Below are positions 23,384 to 33,559 of a stretch of DNA of 64,000 nucleotides, piece by piece. The notes under the pieces were generated by a model. The model saw nothing but the letters and a program-made list of their open reading frames with translations, was not told the origin of the DNA and made no database searches. Each line of letters starts with the position of its first letter. Positions within the stretch are counted from its first letter, which is position 1. The position numbers and the translations under genes were made by a program. The DNA comes from Labia minor (taxonomy: Eukaryota > Arthropoda > Insecta > Dermaptera > Spongiphoridae): positions 70,643,719-70,707,718 of the forward strand of contig OY720348.1 in the NCBI GenBank assembly GCA_963082975.1, given 5' to 3'.

Positions 23384-23600
23384 GGTTCACCGAGCCACCG
23401 CTCGGTCAATAAAAAAATGATTCCTTATTATCGGGTTTGGCTGGTAATATTAATACCTGATTCACCGAATCGCCATTCAAATAATTTATAAGAACATGAA
23501 TAAAAAAAATTACTCATAAAACATATACTCCTTAAACGTACGTATTAATGCACTTGAAGACAGAAAAGAATGGCCTTAGAAAATTATTTATTTAGAGATA
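23384..23600 (+). repeat. Family A repeat with CCGAGC hairpin
   Basis: Contains TTGGTTCACCGAGCCACCGC, which with the following TCGGTC forms a 7-bp stem (ACCGAGC/GCTCGGT) with a 4-nt loop. Then come ATTATCGGGTTTGGCTGGTA and CCTTAAACGTACGTATTAA. Part of the zinc-finger duplication. Confidence 0.75.
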
Positions 23601-24225
23601 AAATTGACATTTCAGCTATGCTGCTATTATGCTTTTCTTAGATCATACCTGGTACATCTTAGATCATATCTGGTTCAAATAACACAGGCCAACGATGAAA
23701 AAACTTTTTTAATGAATATACCTTATTATTATGTTTTTTAGGTTGCTGAATCCAAATATGATGCTTAAAAAACTGAATCACCTACCATTTCTTCACATTT
23801 TATAGTTAAATGCATTTTTTTCGAGAATTTTGCGTTTAGCGATATTTAAAGAATTTAAACAAATTTATAGTATTATAATATTTATAAGTAAATTGGAAAA
23901 GTAGGTCTAATGGATGTAGATGATGTTGGTAGCACTGCCAAAAAACATTTGCTGGTCAAACAGCTGGTGTTTTCTTTACTGTCAACCAAACCTCACTTTA
24001 ACGTTTCTAGTACATGTGCTCAGTAAAATGTTAATCGCGGTTGTAAAAACTCTGCTGACAGTTTTTGTTATATTTGTGGTGAGTTTGTGATTAAAAAACA
24101 CCAAAGAAACATTACAGACTTTGTGAAAAAGGTTTATCTATCATATTTTGGAACTAAACTTTGTGTGTGTGTGTGTGTGATCAGGAGAAATCTTGGGCAC
24201 CACATAAGGTATGTTATGTTTGTGT

Positions 24226-25385
24226 CAGGGCTTCGAACCGTTATTTTTTTCGTTTCGGTTTTCGTTCCGGTTCAATAAAAAAAATATCAGTTCGGTTCCG
24301 GTTTTCGTTCCGGCAAAAATACCGGTTTTTATCGGTTTTCGGTTTTCGGTTCAGTTCCGATTAATTAATTTTAAAGACCTTTTATTTGTATTAGAAATTT
24401 AGGTCGGGGTCTGCCATAAATATATAAAAATATTTCTTGCTACCACCCTAAATCATACTACATGAATTGATACAATATAATATAAATAATAATAATTAAT
24501 TAAAGGTATAATAATTAGAAGTATATAATATAAGATGTTAATATAATTTATTAAACGGAACAAATAAGTATGAATATTTTTTTACATCCTTCTACTTTCA
24601 AACACTCAACAAACGAAACAAATTCGTATATTTAATGTTAAAGTATACAGGATTCTTGGATATATTTACTTACAAATATAACTATAATTATAAAAGATGA
24701 AAATTACCTCTAATTATTAAAATATCTTCCAATATATTTGTATTTAAACTATTTCTATTGTCTCGTAAAATAAACTTTAAACCAGAGAAAGCTCTTTCAA
24801 CACTAACTTGTGTTGGAGTAGCTCCTAAAACCACCATTGCAATTTTGTATAAATGAGGAATTGTATTTTTATTTTCCTCCCAAAATTCTAAAATAAGTTT
24901 TTTACTGTCTAATCTTCGTACCTGGTCAAAGTTATTCAATATTTGTTTAAATTTATTTAATAATTTTATTTATATTTATGAATCATTTTCTTTATATCAA
25001 TACATAACCCTGTAACAAATGGAATAAATAATTTAAAAAATTAATACTATCATTAAATAAAATATCAGTATTAAACAAGCGATGAAAACATTAAATTCTG
25101 TATTGCGACTACGAGACGCTGCCAACACAACCGAAGGGAGAGTATGACTAGGACACTAATTTTTGAAACAAAGTTTTTAGCGACACCATGCAGTACGAGA
25201 CATAACTAATTGAAAAAAATTCGGGGTTGTGTGTTGCCAAAACGCCCAAAAACACCACTTCTGGCAACTCTGGATTGAACACTGAACTGAAATAAACCGA
25301 TATTATTTTTTTCGGTTCAGCTCCGGTTTTCGTTCCGACAAAAATTTTTTCGGTTTTCGGTTCAGAGTTCCGGTTCGAAGCCCTG
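24226..25385 (-). mobile_element. hAT element, internally decayed, with 8-bp target duplication
   Basis: The inverted ends CAGGGCTTCGAACCG and CGGTTCGAAGCCCTG are flanked by the exact 8-bp repeat GTTTGTGT (24218-24225, 25386-25393). Subterminal CGGTTTTCGGTTCCGG-like clusters occur at both ends. It encodes a hAT C-terminal domain remnant. Excising it with one duplication restores the reading frame of the host pseudogene. Confidence 0.93.
24688..24939 (-). pseudogene. hAT transposase C-terminal (dimerisation) fragment
   Basis: An 83-codon open frame holds the conserved hAT C-terminal block, with VVLGATPTQVSVERAFSGLK, then RDNRNSL and LEDILIIRGN. This domain mediates transposase dimerisation and lies downstream of the last catalytic residue. 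The rest of the transposase is not recognisable. Confidence 0.85.
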
Positions 25386-26232
25386 GTTTGTGTTGAAGAT
25401 CTAAGAAAATGGTCAAAAAAGGAGAGAAAAACCTTTAAATTTGCTGTTCCTATGATATGGAGGGAGCCGAAAAATCATTCTGATGACTGCTATTTTTGCA
25501 GTGTTGATATTACTGGTCATAACTCAAAAAACAAGAAGGTAATAAGCTATCCTAATCTTCCGTCTGCCATCCGACCAGTAGGACACAGTGTAGATTTACC
25601 GGTCCCTGAACCACCAGATGATTTAAATTCTATTGAAGTATTTTCTGATGTGCAATCCTAGTCAAATGAACAAGATGATGAAGAATTCCATTGTACTACT
25701 GAAAATGTAGAGCCTAAAGTGTTTACACAAATCGAGCTTAATGACTTGGTTAGGGATCTGGGCTTGACTAAAGAAAAGGCTGAATTGCTTGGCTCTAGAC
25801 TGAAAGAAAAGAACTTGTTAGCCATTGGAACCAGCATTCATGTGTATAGAAAGAGAGAGCAGCAATTTCAGCAAGCAACACATCGAAGAAAAAGCTACAT
25901 AAGAAGCTTCAAAGAAAAAAGAGAACGGAAGTATAAACCAATTCCAGCTGACAAGTGAAACCTGTAATATCAATAAAAACCTATAATGGCACACATTCGG
26001 TCACTGTTTTAAACTGTAAATACAAACCATGCTTATGATTTAACATAGCGTTTCATTAATTTCCCTATATACTAAAGTGGTTTTATACTATATCATTAAA
26101 AAACAGATTGCTCAAAAACTGTGGGTGATACAAAAAAACCAAGGCCAGATTTGGATTCAGCTCAAAAAAATCTATAAACATCACCTATTAACGTGAAAAA
26201 AGTTTTCAAAAAAAATTTTTTGTTGGCCTGTG

Positions 26233-27350
26233 TAATTTAAAAGAACATAAATGACTAATAAAACAAATACTACTTAATCGTATGTATTAATGTACTGAAA
26301 GACAAAAAATTAGGCCTGTTGATCTAAAATATAAATATTTTCATAAACTTGATTTATTTATATGTATATATATTAAAAAGGTTTTTCCAAGAGTGACTTT
26401 AGAATTTTTCATGTCTGTCTGTCTGGAAATGTTGACGTTATAGGCTCAAAATTTGCTGAACAGATTTCGATAAAATTACATCACAATATTCTTGCATATC
26501 TCAGAAATTAATTTTTTAAAATTTGATATCTACATGTTTTCATTCAGCAGAGCAAAGAATACAACACAAAGAATGATTATAATATCTATATTTTTATTTT
26601 TCTAATATTGACCTTTTTAACTTATTTAATACACTGAAAACATTCTTATTGGGACAATTATTACCTCTTTTAATTTTTAAGATTATATGAATAAATAATT
26701 TTAATTTTGAGATCTCATAATTGGATTTTCAAATAAGATTTTAATATGGGTGGACAATGTATGAAGAGACACTTGAAGAAATGTAGATGTTTCGGCCAAG
26801 AACTTTCGAGTACCGTAGAGCCACAGAGATAGTTAGATAGATATAACATATGCAATAATAATATATAATTAATTTACTGATTAAATTAAAATATATTTTA
26901 AGTAAGAACACAAAAACAAATAAATGTTTTATCTAATATACTGATTGAAACAAAATGGATGCAAACCTTTAACATATAAACTTACAACCAAATACAGGGA
27001 CGGAAGCGAAATTGATGACGTCATTTAATATTCCCTCTTTAAATAAAGATAAAACTTCTAAACGTTTTGAAACATTTTCAAATAATTTAAATGTATCTAG
27101 TAATGCAATAAAGAACAGATATGGATATAACATAAATATTTTTAATTTTATTTTAATACAAGATATCATATAAGGAGGCGCTGGCTGTGACGTCATGAAG
27201 CACTGGGTGACATGACAAATTTAAATTAAGAAAGAACTCTAATGAAGATCATTTTTCTCTAGGATGAAACCAATACAGATAGATTTTTCTTTATAAATAC
27301 TATCTATGGTGTGAATTTCAAAGAAATCGTTAGAACGGTTACATAATAAA
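26233..27350. repeat. Mixed repeat remnants
   Basis: Contains the rest of a family A copy (26236-26325), a family G GACA-type segment (26370-26500), a LINE 3' tail (about 26745-26830, GGTGGACAATGT and ACTTTCGAGTACCGTAGAGC, then a GATA-like tail), and a degenerate family C piece (about 27000-27340) with one intact TGACGTCA (27188-27195) and one broken. No gene. Confidence 0.6.
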
Positions 27351-27689
27351 ATAAGATAAGATAGTATATTTATAATTTATATAATTATGTAATTTTTTCC
27401 TTCAAGTATTTTCTTCAACTTTTAAAACATTCAAATTCAAATTAAACTATTAACGATAACTGTAATAAAATAATGCATTCAAAATCGAATTTTAATGTAT
27501 ATATTTTATATTTAGTCGTATTTATTAAAGCTTTTGTGGTTATTTTGAAGATTATTAAGGGAATTTTTATTTAAAGGCCTCATTGTGTGTTTGTATAAAT
27601 TATTTATTAAATTAAAGTAACTGTACAACGTTTCGACTGCTTATTCTGCTGTCGTTTTCAAGTACCGTACGCACAGACCATCTATAAGA

Positions 27690-27960
27690 CTAGTAAACTC
27701 TATTGTCTTTGCTGAATCAAAGTTTTTGGCGCCACCATGCGAGTGCAGGCAGTAACTAATTGAAAAAAAAATCGGGCTTGTGTGTGTTTTTGCCTGGTTT
27801 TTGCATGCAGAGTTATCAGTTATGCGCCTGCAACGCCTCTTAACGGTGCACCATAGAGACATCATATCATTTAAAAAAAAAAATGGTTTAACCTATTTCT
27901 AAGGAGCTGGGGGGCCGATTCAAGCGGACTGACTCATAATGGGTGTAAATAGGCAGTGAC
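27690..27960. repeat. Family E repeat
   Basis: Begins ACTAGTAAACTCTATTGTCT, includes TTTTTGGCGCCACCATGC and GATGTCATATCAT-like sequence, then CTAAGGAGCTGGGGGGCC. Inverted copy at about 60120-60372; a diverged piece is at 25150-25250 inside the hAT element. Confidence 0.65.
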
Positions 27961-28165
27961 ATTCGCGCCAATTTTTCTTTTAACGCTAATTTTTCGCCCC
28001 AATTTTTAAATATTATCATGAAGTCAGCAGCCATTATCAAAGCCAGCGTTTACAATTAAGAAGTATGATAGTACATTATGTTTTTACAATAAAGATAGTA
28101 TAATTATCAAGATACATACATATATATACAACAGGTAAATTCTATCCCATCTAATTTGACAAATC

Positions 28166-28570
28166 TTATTTCTCCAACACTATGTTCCACATCTTGTTAA
28201 GTCTATATCCATCCTCTTTGTTAATGTTATTGGGATGATTATTAATTTCTATAGATTCTTTTATTTTTATTTTCCAATTATTTTCAATATGAAGTGTTTC
28301 TACATTATCTAAGTTTATTTTATTACCCGTTATTAAGACATGTTCTGCAATCGCTGATTGATTTCGATGTTTCAATCTAATGGCTCTCTCATGTTCAGAG
28401 AGTCTTCTAGAAATCTTTCTACTTGTCTCACCAATGCATACTTTTTTACATTCACAAGTTACCTTATAAACTTCATTGTTTTCGTTTTTAATTTTGTCTT
28501 TTATAATTGAGGCGAGAGAAGACATTTGTTTATGTATTTTAAATATTACTCTGATGTTGTGTTTCCTCAA
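28166..28570 (-). pseudogene. GIY-YIG endonuclease domain of a Penelope-like element
   Basis: An open frame of 134 codons contains VYKVTCECKKVCIGETSRKI, then SRRLSEHERAIR and later SAIAEHVL. This layout (CxC followed by the second GIY-YIG strand, an Arg, and an H/E helix) is the Penelope-type GIY-YIG domain, which nicks DNA for target-primed reverse transcription. The Tyr of the YIG strand is Cys here (CIG). There is no upstream reverse transcriptase, so it is a non-autonomous remnant. The ATG at 28570 lies in the family's middle region rather than at a true start. Confidence 0.85.
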
Positions 28571-28774
28571 AGCGTACGGTACTTGAAAACGACTGCAGAA
28601 TAAACAGTCGAAATGTTGTACAGTTATTATAATTTAATAAATAATTTATACAAACAATGTGGTCTTTAAAAAAATATTCCCTTAATAATTATATATATTT
28701 ATTTTTTTGGATATAATTTTTTTTATTTCAAATCTATATAATTCAAACCTCTATCAATAAAATTAACACCTGAA

Positions 28775-29585
28775 CCAAAACTTGGCGTATCAAGTTAAAT
28801 GAAAACAAGTCTGTGCATATAGACTTTACCAATAAACGAAGACAACATTTACCCATCCGAATCAACGATACCCAAATCCCCATGTTGACTCTGCTAAACA
28901 TCTGGGAATGACACTTGACGCGAGACTACGCTGGAAAGTGCATGTCAAAAAGAAACGTGAAGAACTTGGAATCAAACTGAATAAAATGTACTGGCTTCTT
29001 GGAAGAAATTCCAAGTTGTCTACATTCAATAAACTGCTTCTGTACAATCAAATACTAAAACCTGTTTGGACCTACGGCATTCAACTTTGGGGTTGTGCCA
29101 GCAAAAGCACCATTGAAGTGACCCAACGATTTCAGAACAAAGTACTAAGAAGTATCGTTGATGCACCTTGGTACTGCCGAAACAGAGATATCCTTCGGGA
29201 CCTACAAATGGATACTGTTGATCAAACTATTGCTAAATTTGCTAGTAGCCACGAACAAAGGTTACTTAACCATGTGAACGTCGAGGTTATCCAGCTCCTA
29301 GACAACACAAACCAGATAAGAAGGCTTAAGAGAAGGAAACCTTTTGAGTTAGTGAGAAAATGTATAGTGCAAAGCAGAATATTGTGCGAGTTGTGCTACG
29401 CGTCAAACTTAGTGTAGTTAATGTGACAAGACCACAAGGCAAACTATTGAGTAAAGACCTTTGTTTAATAATGCATCGTAATAATTTAGGTTAGAAAAAA
29501 ATTGCTTATTGATCTAATATGTAAAAGATCAGATTGTAATAACCTTGAAGGATCCTTGTATCTTTTAATAAAAAAAAAAAAAAAT
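28775..29585 (+). mobile_element. Jockey-type LINE, 5'-truncated with poly-A tail
   Basis: The C-terminus of a jockey-type ORF2: TWRIKLNENKS, RINDTQIP, then after a one-base frameshift near 28880 AKHLGMTLDARLRW, ILKPVWTYGIQLWGCASKS, FQNKVLRSIVDAPWY and RRLKRRKPFELV. The main open stretch is 28908-29417. An A-run near 29568-29583 marks the retroposed 3' end. The catalytic part of the reverse transcriptase is absent. Confidence 0.9.
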
Positions 29586-29679
29586 CTATATAATAATTTT
29601 AGAATTCCATAAATTTTATTTTTTAAACTATTAATAAATGTGGATAATATTATTTTTCTTTCCTTTACTTTTAAAATAT

Positions 29680-30145
29680 CTATCTATCTCTCTAGCTCTA
29701 CGGAACTTGAAAATTAGGTGCTTCAACAACCACCCTACTTCAAATGTCCCTATCCTGACTACCCATCCAACACACATTCTCTTCCAATTCCCTTACATTC
29801 CTCCTTATATTATCTACTCACTGCGTTGTTAATCTACCTCCCAATTAGTGACCCTATAAACCCTATTCTCCCGTCTTTCCTCTCCCATTCTAGCCTCGTG
29901 CCCTGCCTATCGCAACCTTCTCGATTTTATAACCATGTTGAACATGCATAGAGGTCTTGTAATTCCTTGTTATGCTGTCTCCGCTAATATATGCTACTAT
30001 TTTGAAATACTCTAAATTTATTTTCGTCTCCCAAAGTCATTGACTGCGCCTCATTTTCATAAAATCCGACCGGTTTTAAATAATTTAATTATAATCTATC
30101 TATCTATCTCTATAGCTCTACGGAACTCGAAAGTTCTTAGCCGCA
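29680..30145 (-). mobile_element. LINE 3' fragments, two inverted tails
   Basis: In reverse orientation, two copies of the tail GTTCCGTAGAGCT with GATA repeats occur (near 29690 and 30110). Between them is a decayed version of the IKSRRLRWAGHVARM segment (29860-29935). It is the same family as the elements at 330-995 and 32345-32870. Confidence 0.7.
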
Positions 30146-30164
30146 GCAACCAAACTTGAACGGT

Positions 30165-30545
30165 GACTCGGTGAACAAGTTATTAGTATTACCAGCAAAA
30201 TCCAATAATTAGGAAACATTTTTTTTAGTGATCTGGCTCGTTGAGCCTGGTATGCTCTAATAATAAACCAGGTTTGATCTAAGAAAAGCATAATAGCAGA
30301 ATAGGTGAAATGTCAGTTTAAACTGTAAATAAATAATTTTTTAAGGCCATTCTTTTCTGTCTTCAAGTACAATAATACGTACGTTTAAGGAGTATATGTT
30401 TTATGAGTAATTTTTTTTATTCATGTTCTTATATAAATTATTTGAATGGCGATTCGGTGAATCAGGTATTAATATTACCAGCCAAACCCGATAATATGGA
30501 ATCATTTTTTTATTGACCGAGCGGTGGCTCGGTGAACCAAGTATG
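30165..30545 (-). repeat. Family A repeats next to the right zinc-finger copy
   Basis: Contains ACCGAGCGGTGGCTCGGTGA (hairpin) near 30519, CGTACGTTTAAGGAGTATAT, and a second diverged copy at the outer edge. It mirrors 23384-23690. Confidence 0.7.
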
Positions 30546-30690
30546 TATTAAGAAATGTTAAACATAATTAATTTTCTTTTCACAATAATTTCATTCCAAA
30601 AAACTTTTTACCTGTATGAATTAGTAAATGACTATTTAAATGTGATTAAATTAAATTCAAAATGCTTTTCTCATGTAAGAATTAAAATAA
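30546..30690 (-). pseudogene. Decayed zinc fingers downstream of the right copy
   Basis: In reverse complement this reads as broken finger units (TTCATACAGG-like linker, AATTATTGTGAAAAGAAAAT) matching 23250-23375. The stretch 30690-30999 is AT-rich 3' flank with no other feature. Confidence 0.75.
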
Positions 30691-30999
30691 GCATTTTTTA
30701 TAAAGTTTGTTTTTTATTTACAATTATAGATTAGTAAAATGAAAGAATCATAGACATATTAATATTTGTATAAATAATAAAGAATAAGAAATTAACATAT
30801 GGATAATAAAATAATAGGATTCTTAAATGTAATAGATAATTAGTTAGAATGTATTTATTAATAGAGGAAATAAAATAGTAAATATAAATACTAAGTTAGA
30901 TAAGATAAGATAGATTTTAATTGATTTACACTATAATTTGTGCTATAAAGTATAAGCTATATTCAGAGAATATGTTGTTTTCATTATTAAGCCTGTTTT

Positions 31000-31993
31000 T
31001 CAAACTTTATGTATTAATAAATGTCTATTTAAACTTAATTTCCATTTAAATTTTTTTTCACAATAATTGCATTCAAAAGGTTTTTCTCCTGTATGAATTA
31101 ATAAATGGGTTTTTAAATTTGATTTCTGATTAAATTGCTTTTCACAATAATTACATTTAAAAGGTTTTTCTCCTGTATGAATTAATAAATGTCTATTTAA
31201 ATATGATATCTGATTAAATTTCTTTTTACAATAATTACATTCAAAAGGTTTTTCTCTTGTATGAATTAATAAATGTTTAGCTAAATCAGATTTCCGATTA
31301 AATTTCTTTTTACAATAATTACATTCAAAAGGTTTTTCTCCTGTATGAATTAATAAATGTCGATTTAAATTTGATTTATCATTAAATTTCTTTTTACAAT
31401 AATTACATTCAAAAGGTTTTTCTCCCGTATGAATTAATAAATGTGTTTTTAAAGTTGATTTCCGATTAAATTTCTTTTTACAATAATTACATTCAAAAGG
31501 TTTTTCTCCTGTATGAATTAATAAATGTCTATTTAAATATGATTTATGATTAAATTTCTTTTTACAATAATTACATTGAAAACGTCTGTCTTCAGAATGG
31601 TTTGAATCAGTTTCTTCTTTAACTTTTTCGTCTAAATATTTCTCTACATCCTTTTTGAGTTTTACATCATTTTTGAAAATACAAAATATTTTTTGATGAA
31701 AACATTTTTTCAGATGTTTCGTTAAAAATTTTTCACTTATAAAATTCGTATTGCAATATATACAAGGATATAGAGGACCTAAAAAAATCATTGTTTTCGT
31801 TATTTTAAATCAATATATTTTTATATATGTAACTATTTTATAATTGAATTTAAGGAATAATATCGTTATAAATAATATTAAAAAAAATAATTTTAGTGAC
31901 AATTAACATTACATAGGATGAAAAAAACATAGAAATAAAAAGTCAACCTATATATATTGGAAATTTTCTGTCTTCTTGGGAATCAAGATCCAT
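31000..31993 (-). CDS. C2H2 zinc-finger protein, right copy
   Basis: Exon 1 (31948-31993, identical MDLDSQEDRKFPIYI start) joins exon 2 (31000-31778) across a short intron in the same phase as the left paralogue. The product has 274 residues. It carries an N-terminal C2HC finger (CIYC...HLKKC), a charged linker, then seven C2H2 fingers with TGEKPF linkers, ending NRHLLIHKV-stop. Likely contact residues (-1,2,3,6) are HSYR, RSTT, DSNR, RSDK, QSYR, QSNT and WLSR, so most fingers differ from the left copy exactly where DNA bases are read, while the scaffold is nearly unchanged. It is predicted to be a nuclear DNA-binding protein with an unknown target. Unlike the left copy the frame has no late frameshift. 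The ATG at 31789 in the intron is unlikely to be the start, because the exon 1 splice is conserved in both copies. Confidence 0.88.
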
Positions 31994-32344
31994 TTTTAAT
32001 TGATTAATGTATTATCAATTATAAAATATATATTAAGTAAAAAGTAATATAAAACCAGATGGTCTGTGATAGAAACGTTTGGATTTTGATATTTACAATT
32101 AAAATAACAACCAATTATTTAAGATAGCAAGCAGATGGGTGACACGCAAATTTGACTTCCGGAAACCTTATATGTTTTTACTCTTATAATTGTTAGATGG
32201 CGCTGTAGTCGACAAATTATATTTGTACCGACCGACGATAGAAAGGGAAGGTATTGTTTTCACACCAAATTTTATTTAGATTTTTAAATATCTCCACGAA
32301 TTATCCATTTTGTTAATAGGAAAACGTATTTTTAGCATGATTCT

Positions 32345-32870
32345 ATTATTCACCCACCGCGTCCTTGGTCTTACAAGCGGGCGTTTCCCACTCGGTCTCC
32401 AAACCAATATATTTTTCCTCATTCTTTCCTCTCCCATTCTAGCCACGTGCCCTGCCCACCGCAGTCTTCTCGATTTTATAATTCTAACTATATCTGGAGA
32501 TGCATAGAGGTCATACAATTCCTCGTTATGCCATATTCGCCATTCCCCGGTGACCTCATCTTTCTTTGGCCCATAAATGCTTCGCAGAATCCTATTCTCA
32601 AATACTCTAAGTCTCGTCACCAAAGGTCAAAGACCATGCCTCACACCCATATAATACAATCGGTAAAATAATTGTTATATATATTTTAATTTTTATCCCC
32701 TTTGATAATAATAAGCCCCTTTACTGCATGATAACAGGCGCTTCCCGATTGCAACTTCGCTTTAAACTCTTCTCGAATATTATTACCCTTCGTTATTACA
32801 GAACCTAAGTATTTAAATTTTTATACATTTTCAAATTCTATATTTTGTATGTTAAGACTTTGTGTGTTAA
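32345..32870 (-). mobile_element. Degenerate LINE fragment
   Basis: In reverse orientation the frame at 32623-32345 includes RVFENRILRSIYGPKKDEVT, then PDIVRIIKSRRLRWAGHVARM and SGKRPLVRPRTRWVN. Upstream fragments reach to about 32870. It belongs to the same LINE family as 330-995 and is interrupted by several stops. The stretch 32870-33110 holds further decayed sequence of the same kind. Confidence 0.8.
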
Positions 32871-33109
32871 TAATATACTATTATTCTTTGTTACTAAATA
32901 CTTTGTCTACCATTATTAATTTCCAGCCTACATCTTTTCTTGCTCCGATTAATTTTTCTACGCTAACTTTAATTGTAATTACCGAATATTTTAATCATAA
33001 TACTCTTGAATAATAATTTTGTAGAAATCATTCCTGCACCTTTACTGCATATTAACAGGCTTGACCCAATTCCAACTTAGATTTAAATTTTTCTCGAATA
33101 TTATTAATC

Positions 33110-33556
33110 TTCGTGCTAGAACCATGAAATTTGGTATACGGGCATTATTCAAAATTCGTAGTTTTCTATCAACTTTTGAGAAATATTAGCTCAACCGGAA
33201 GAGGGTCATTACCTACAACGTTTTGATTTCTTTCCCCTAAAGTGACCATAAAAATAGATATATGTTTGATAATTTTTCACATGATTAAAAATTGTATAAA
33301 ACTGCTATATATAGAATTTCAGCTTGATTGAATCGCTGAAGGTACCAGAATTAATTTTTTAACACTGCAAATCTCACGCACCAACACGTGACGTGGTGCC
33401 ATCAACAAAGAGCCAAACATGCGCTGGTTTAATAAATATTATTTATTAACTTTAATTTATAGTTTATAATTAATTAAATTTAATTTAAATATATTATATG
33501 TGTTATTTAATCCAATTCAAATTGCGAGATAGTCGAGTGGAGATACTCCAGCTAAT
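33110..33556 (+). repeat. Family B noncoding repeat, 5'-truncated
   Basis: Starts near TGCTAGAACCATGAAATTTG and ends GAGATACTCCAGCTAATTTA. CACGTG lies at 33385-33390 inside CACGTGACGTGG. Confidence 0.75.
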
Positions 33557-33559
33557 TTA

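Larger units (their letters stand above)
20517..23690 (+). repeat. Left arm of inverted zinc-finger duplication
   Basis: Homologous in inverted orientation to about 30245-32345. Shared landmarks include GTCGACTACAGCGCCATCTA upstream of exon 1, the 46-bp exon 1, exon 2, decayed finger remnants, and a family A copy with a TCTTAGATCATACCTGG edge. The left arm is longer because about 1.1 kb of repeats inserted in its intron. Confidence 0.9.
24013..25958 (+). pseudogene. Broken copy of an arthropod CYICGEF/PNLPSAIRP repetitive gene family
   Basis: Reads, with breaks, as a protein rich in paired cysteines: SFCYICGEF, then KKHQRNITDFVKKVYLSYFG, SWAPHKVCYVCV, KFAVPMIWREPKNHSDDCYF, YPNLPSAIRPVGH, and ELNDLVRDLGLTKEKAELLG. 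From general knowledge this is an uncharacterised, highly multiplied arthropod family; CxxC pairs suggest zinc binding. Breaks: no clear start codon near 24013, a (GT)n run near 24162-24179 shifts the frame, a hAT element splits it at VCYVCV|EDL (24226-25385), and TAG at 25659-25661 interrupts it. After YRKREQQFQ the C-terminus (to KPIPADK) differs from what I recall of the longer family members. It lies wholly inside the TAA-flanked transposon. Confidence 0.8.
23683..26232 (+). mobile_element. DNA transposon with TAA target duplication carrying a Cys-rich gene
   Basis: The ends are inverted (CACAGGCCAAC and GTTGGCCTGTG), and looser inverted similarity continues inward, including GCTGAATCCAAAT in both arms. 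The flanks are TAA (23680-23682 and 26233-26235). Removing the element and one TAA restores a family A sequence (CAAATAATTTAAAAGAAC), which acts as an empty site. A 3-bp TAA/TTA duplication is typical of PIF/Harbinger elements, but no such transposase is present. Without the nested hAT element the length is about 1.4 kb. The cargo is the pseudogene at 24013-25958. Confidence 0.8.
27549..28690 (-). mobile_element. Penelope-like element fragment with inverted terminal repeats
   Basis: About 120-bp inverted repeats (27549-27671 and 28571-28690) flank the unit. They share ATTATTAAGGGAAT, AACTGTACAACRTTTCGACTG and GTCGTTTTCAAGTACCGTAC. The right part encodes a GIY-YIG domain (28166-28570, minus). 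Penelope-like elements carry a C-terminal GIY-YIG endonuclease and long-terminal-like repeats that can be inverted. The reverse transcriptase is missing. A family E copy (27690-27960) occupies the left interior. Confidence 0.8.
30245..32345 (-). repeat. Right arm of inverted zinc-finger duplication
   Basis: The inverted counterpart of 20517-23690. Its compact intron (about 170 bp) represents the state before repeats inserted in the left copy. The outer edge merges into a truncated family C piece (32228-32345) and then a LINE. Confidence 0.9.

Noticed and set aside
24688..24939. Domesticated hAT gene
   Set aside because: Only the C-terminal domain remains, inside clear transposon termini with a target duplication.
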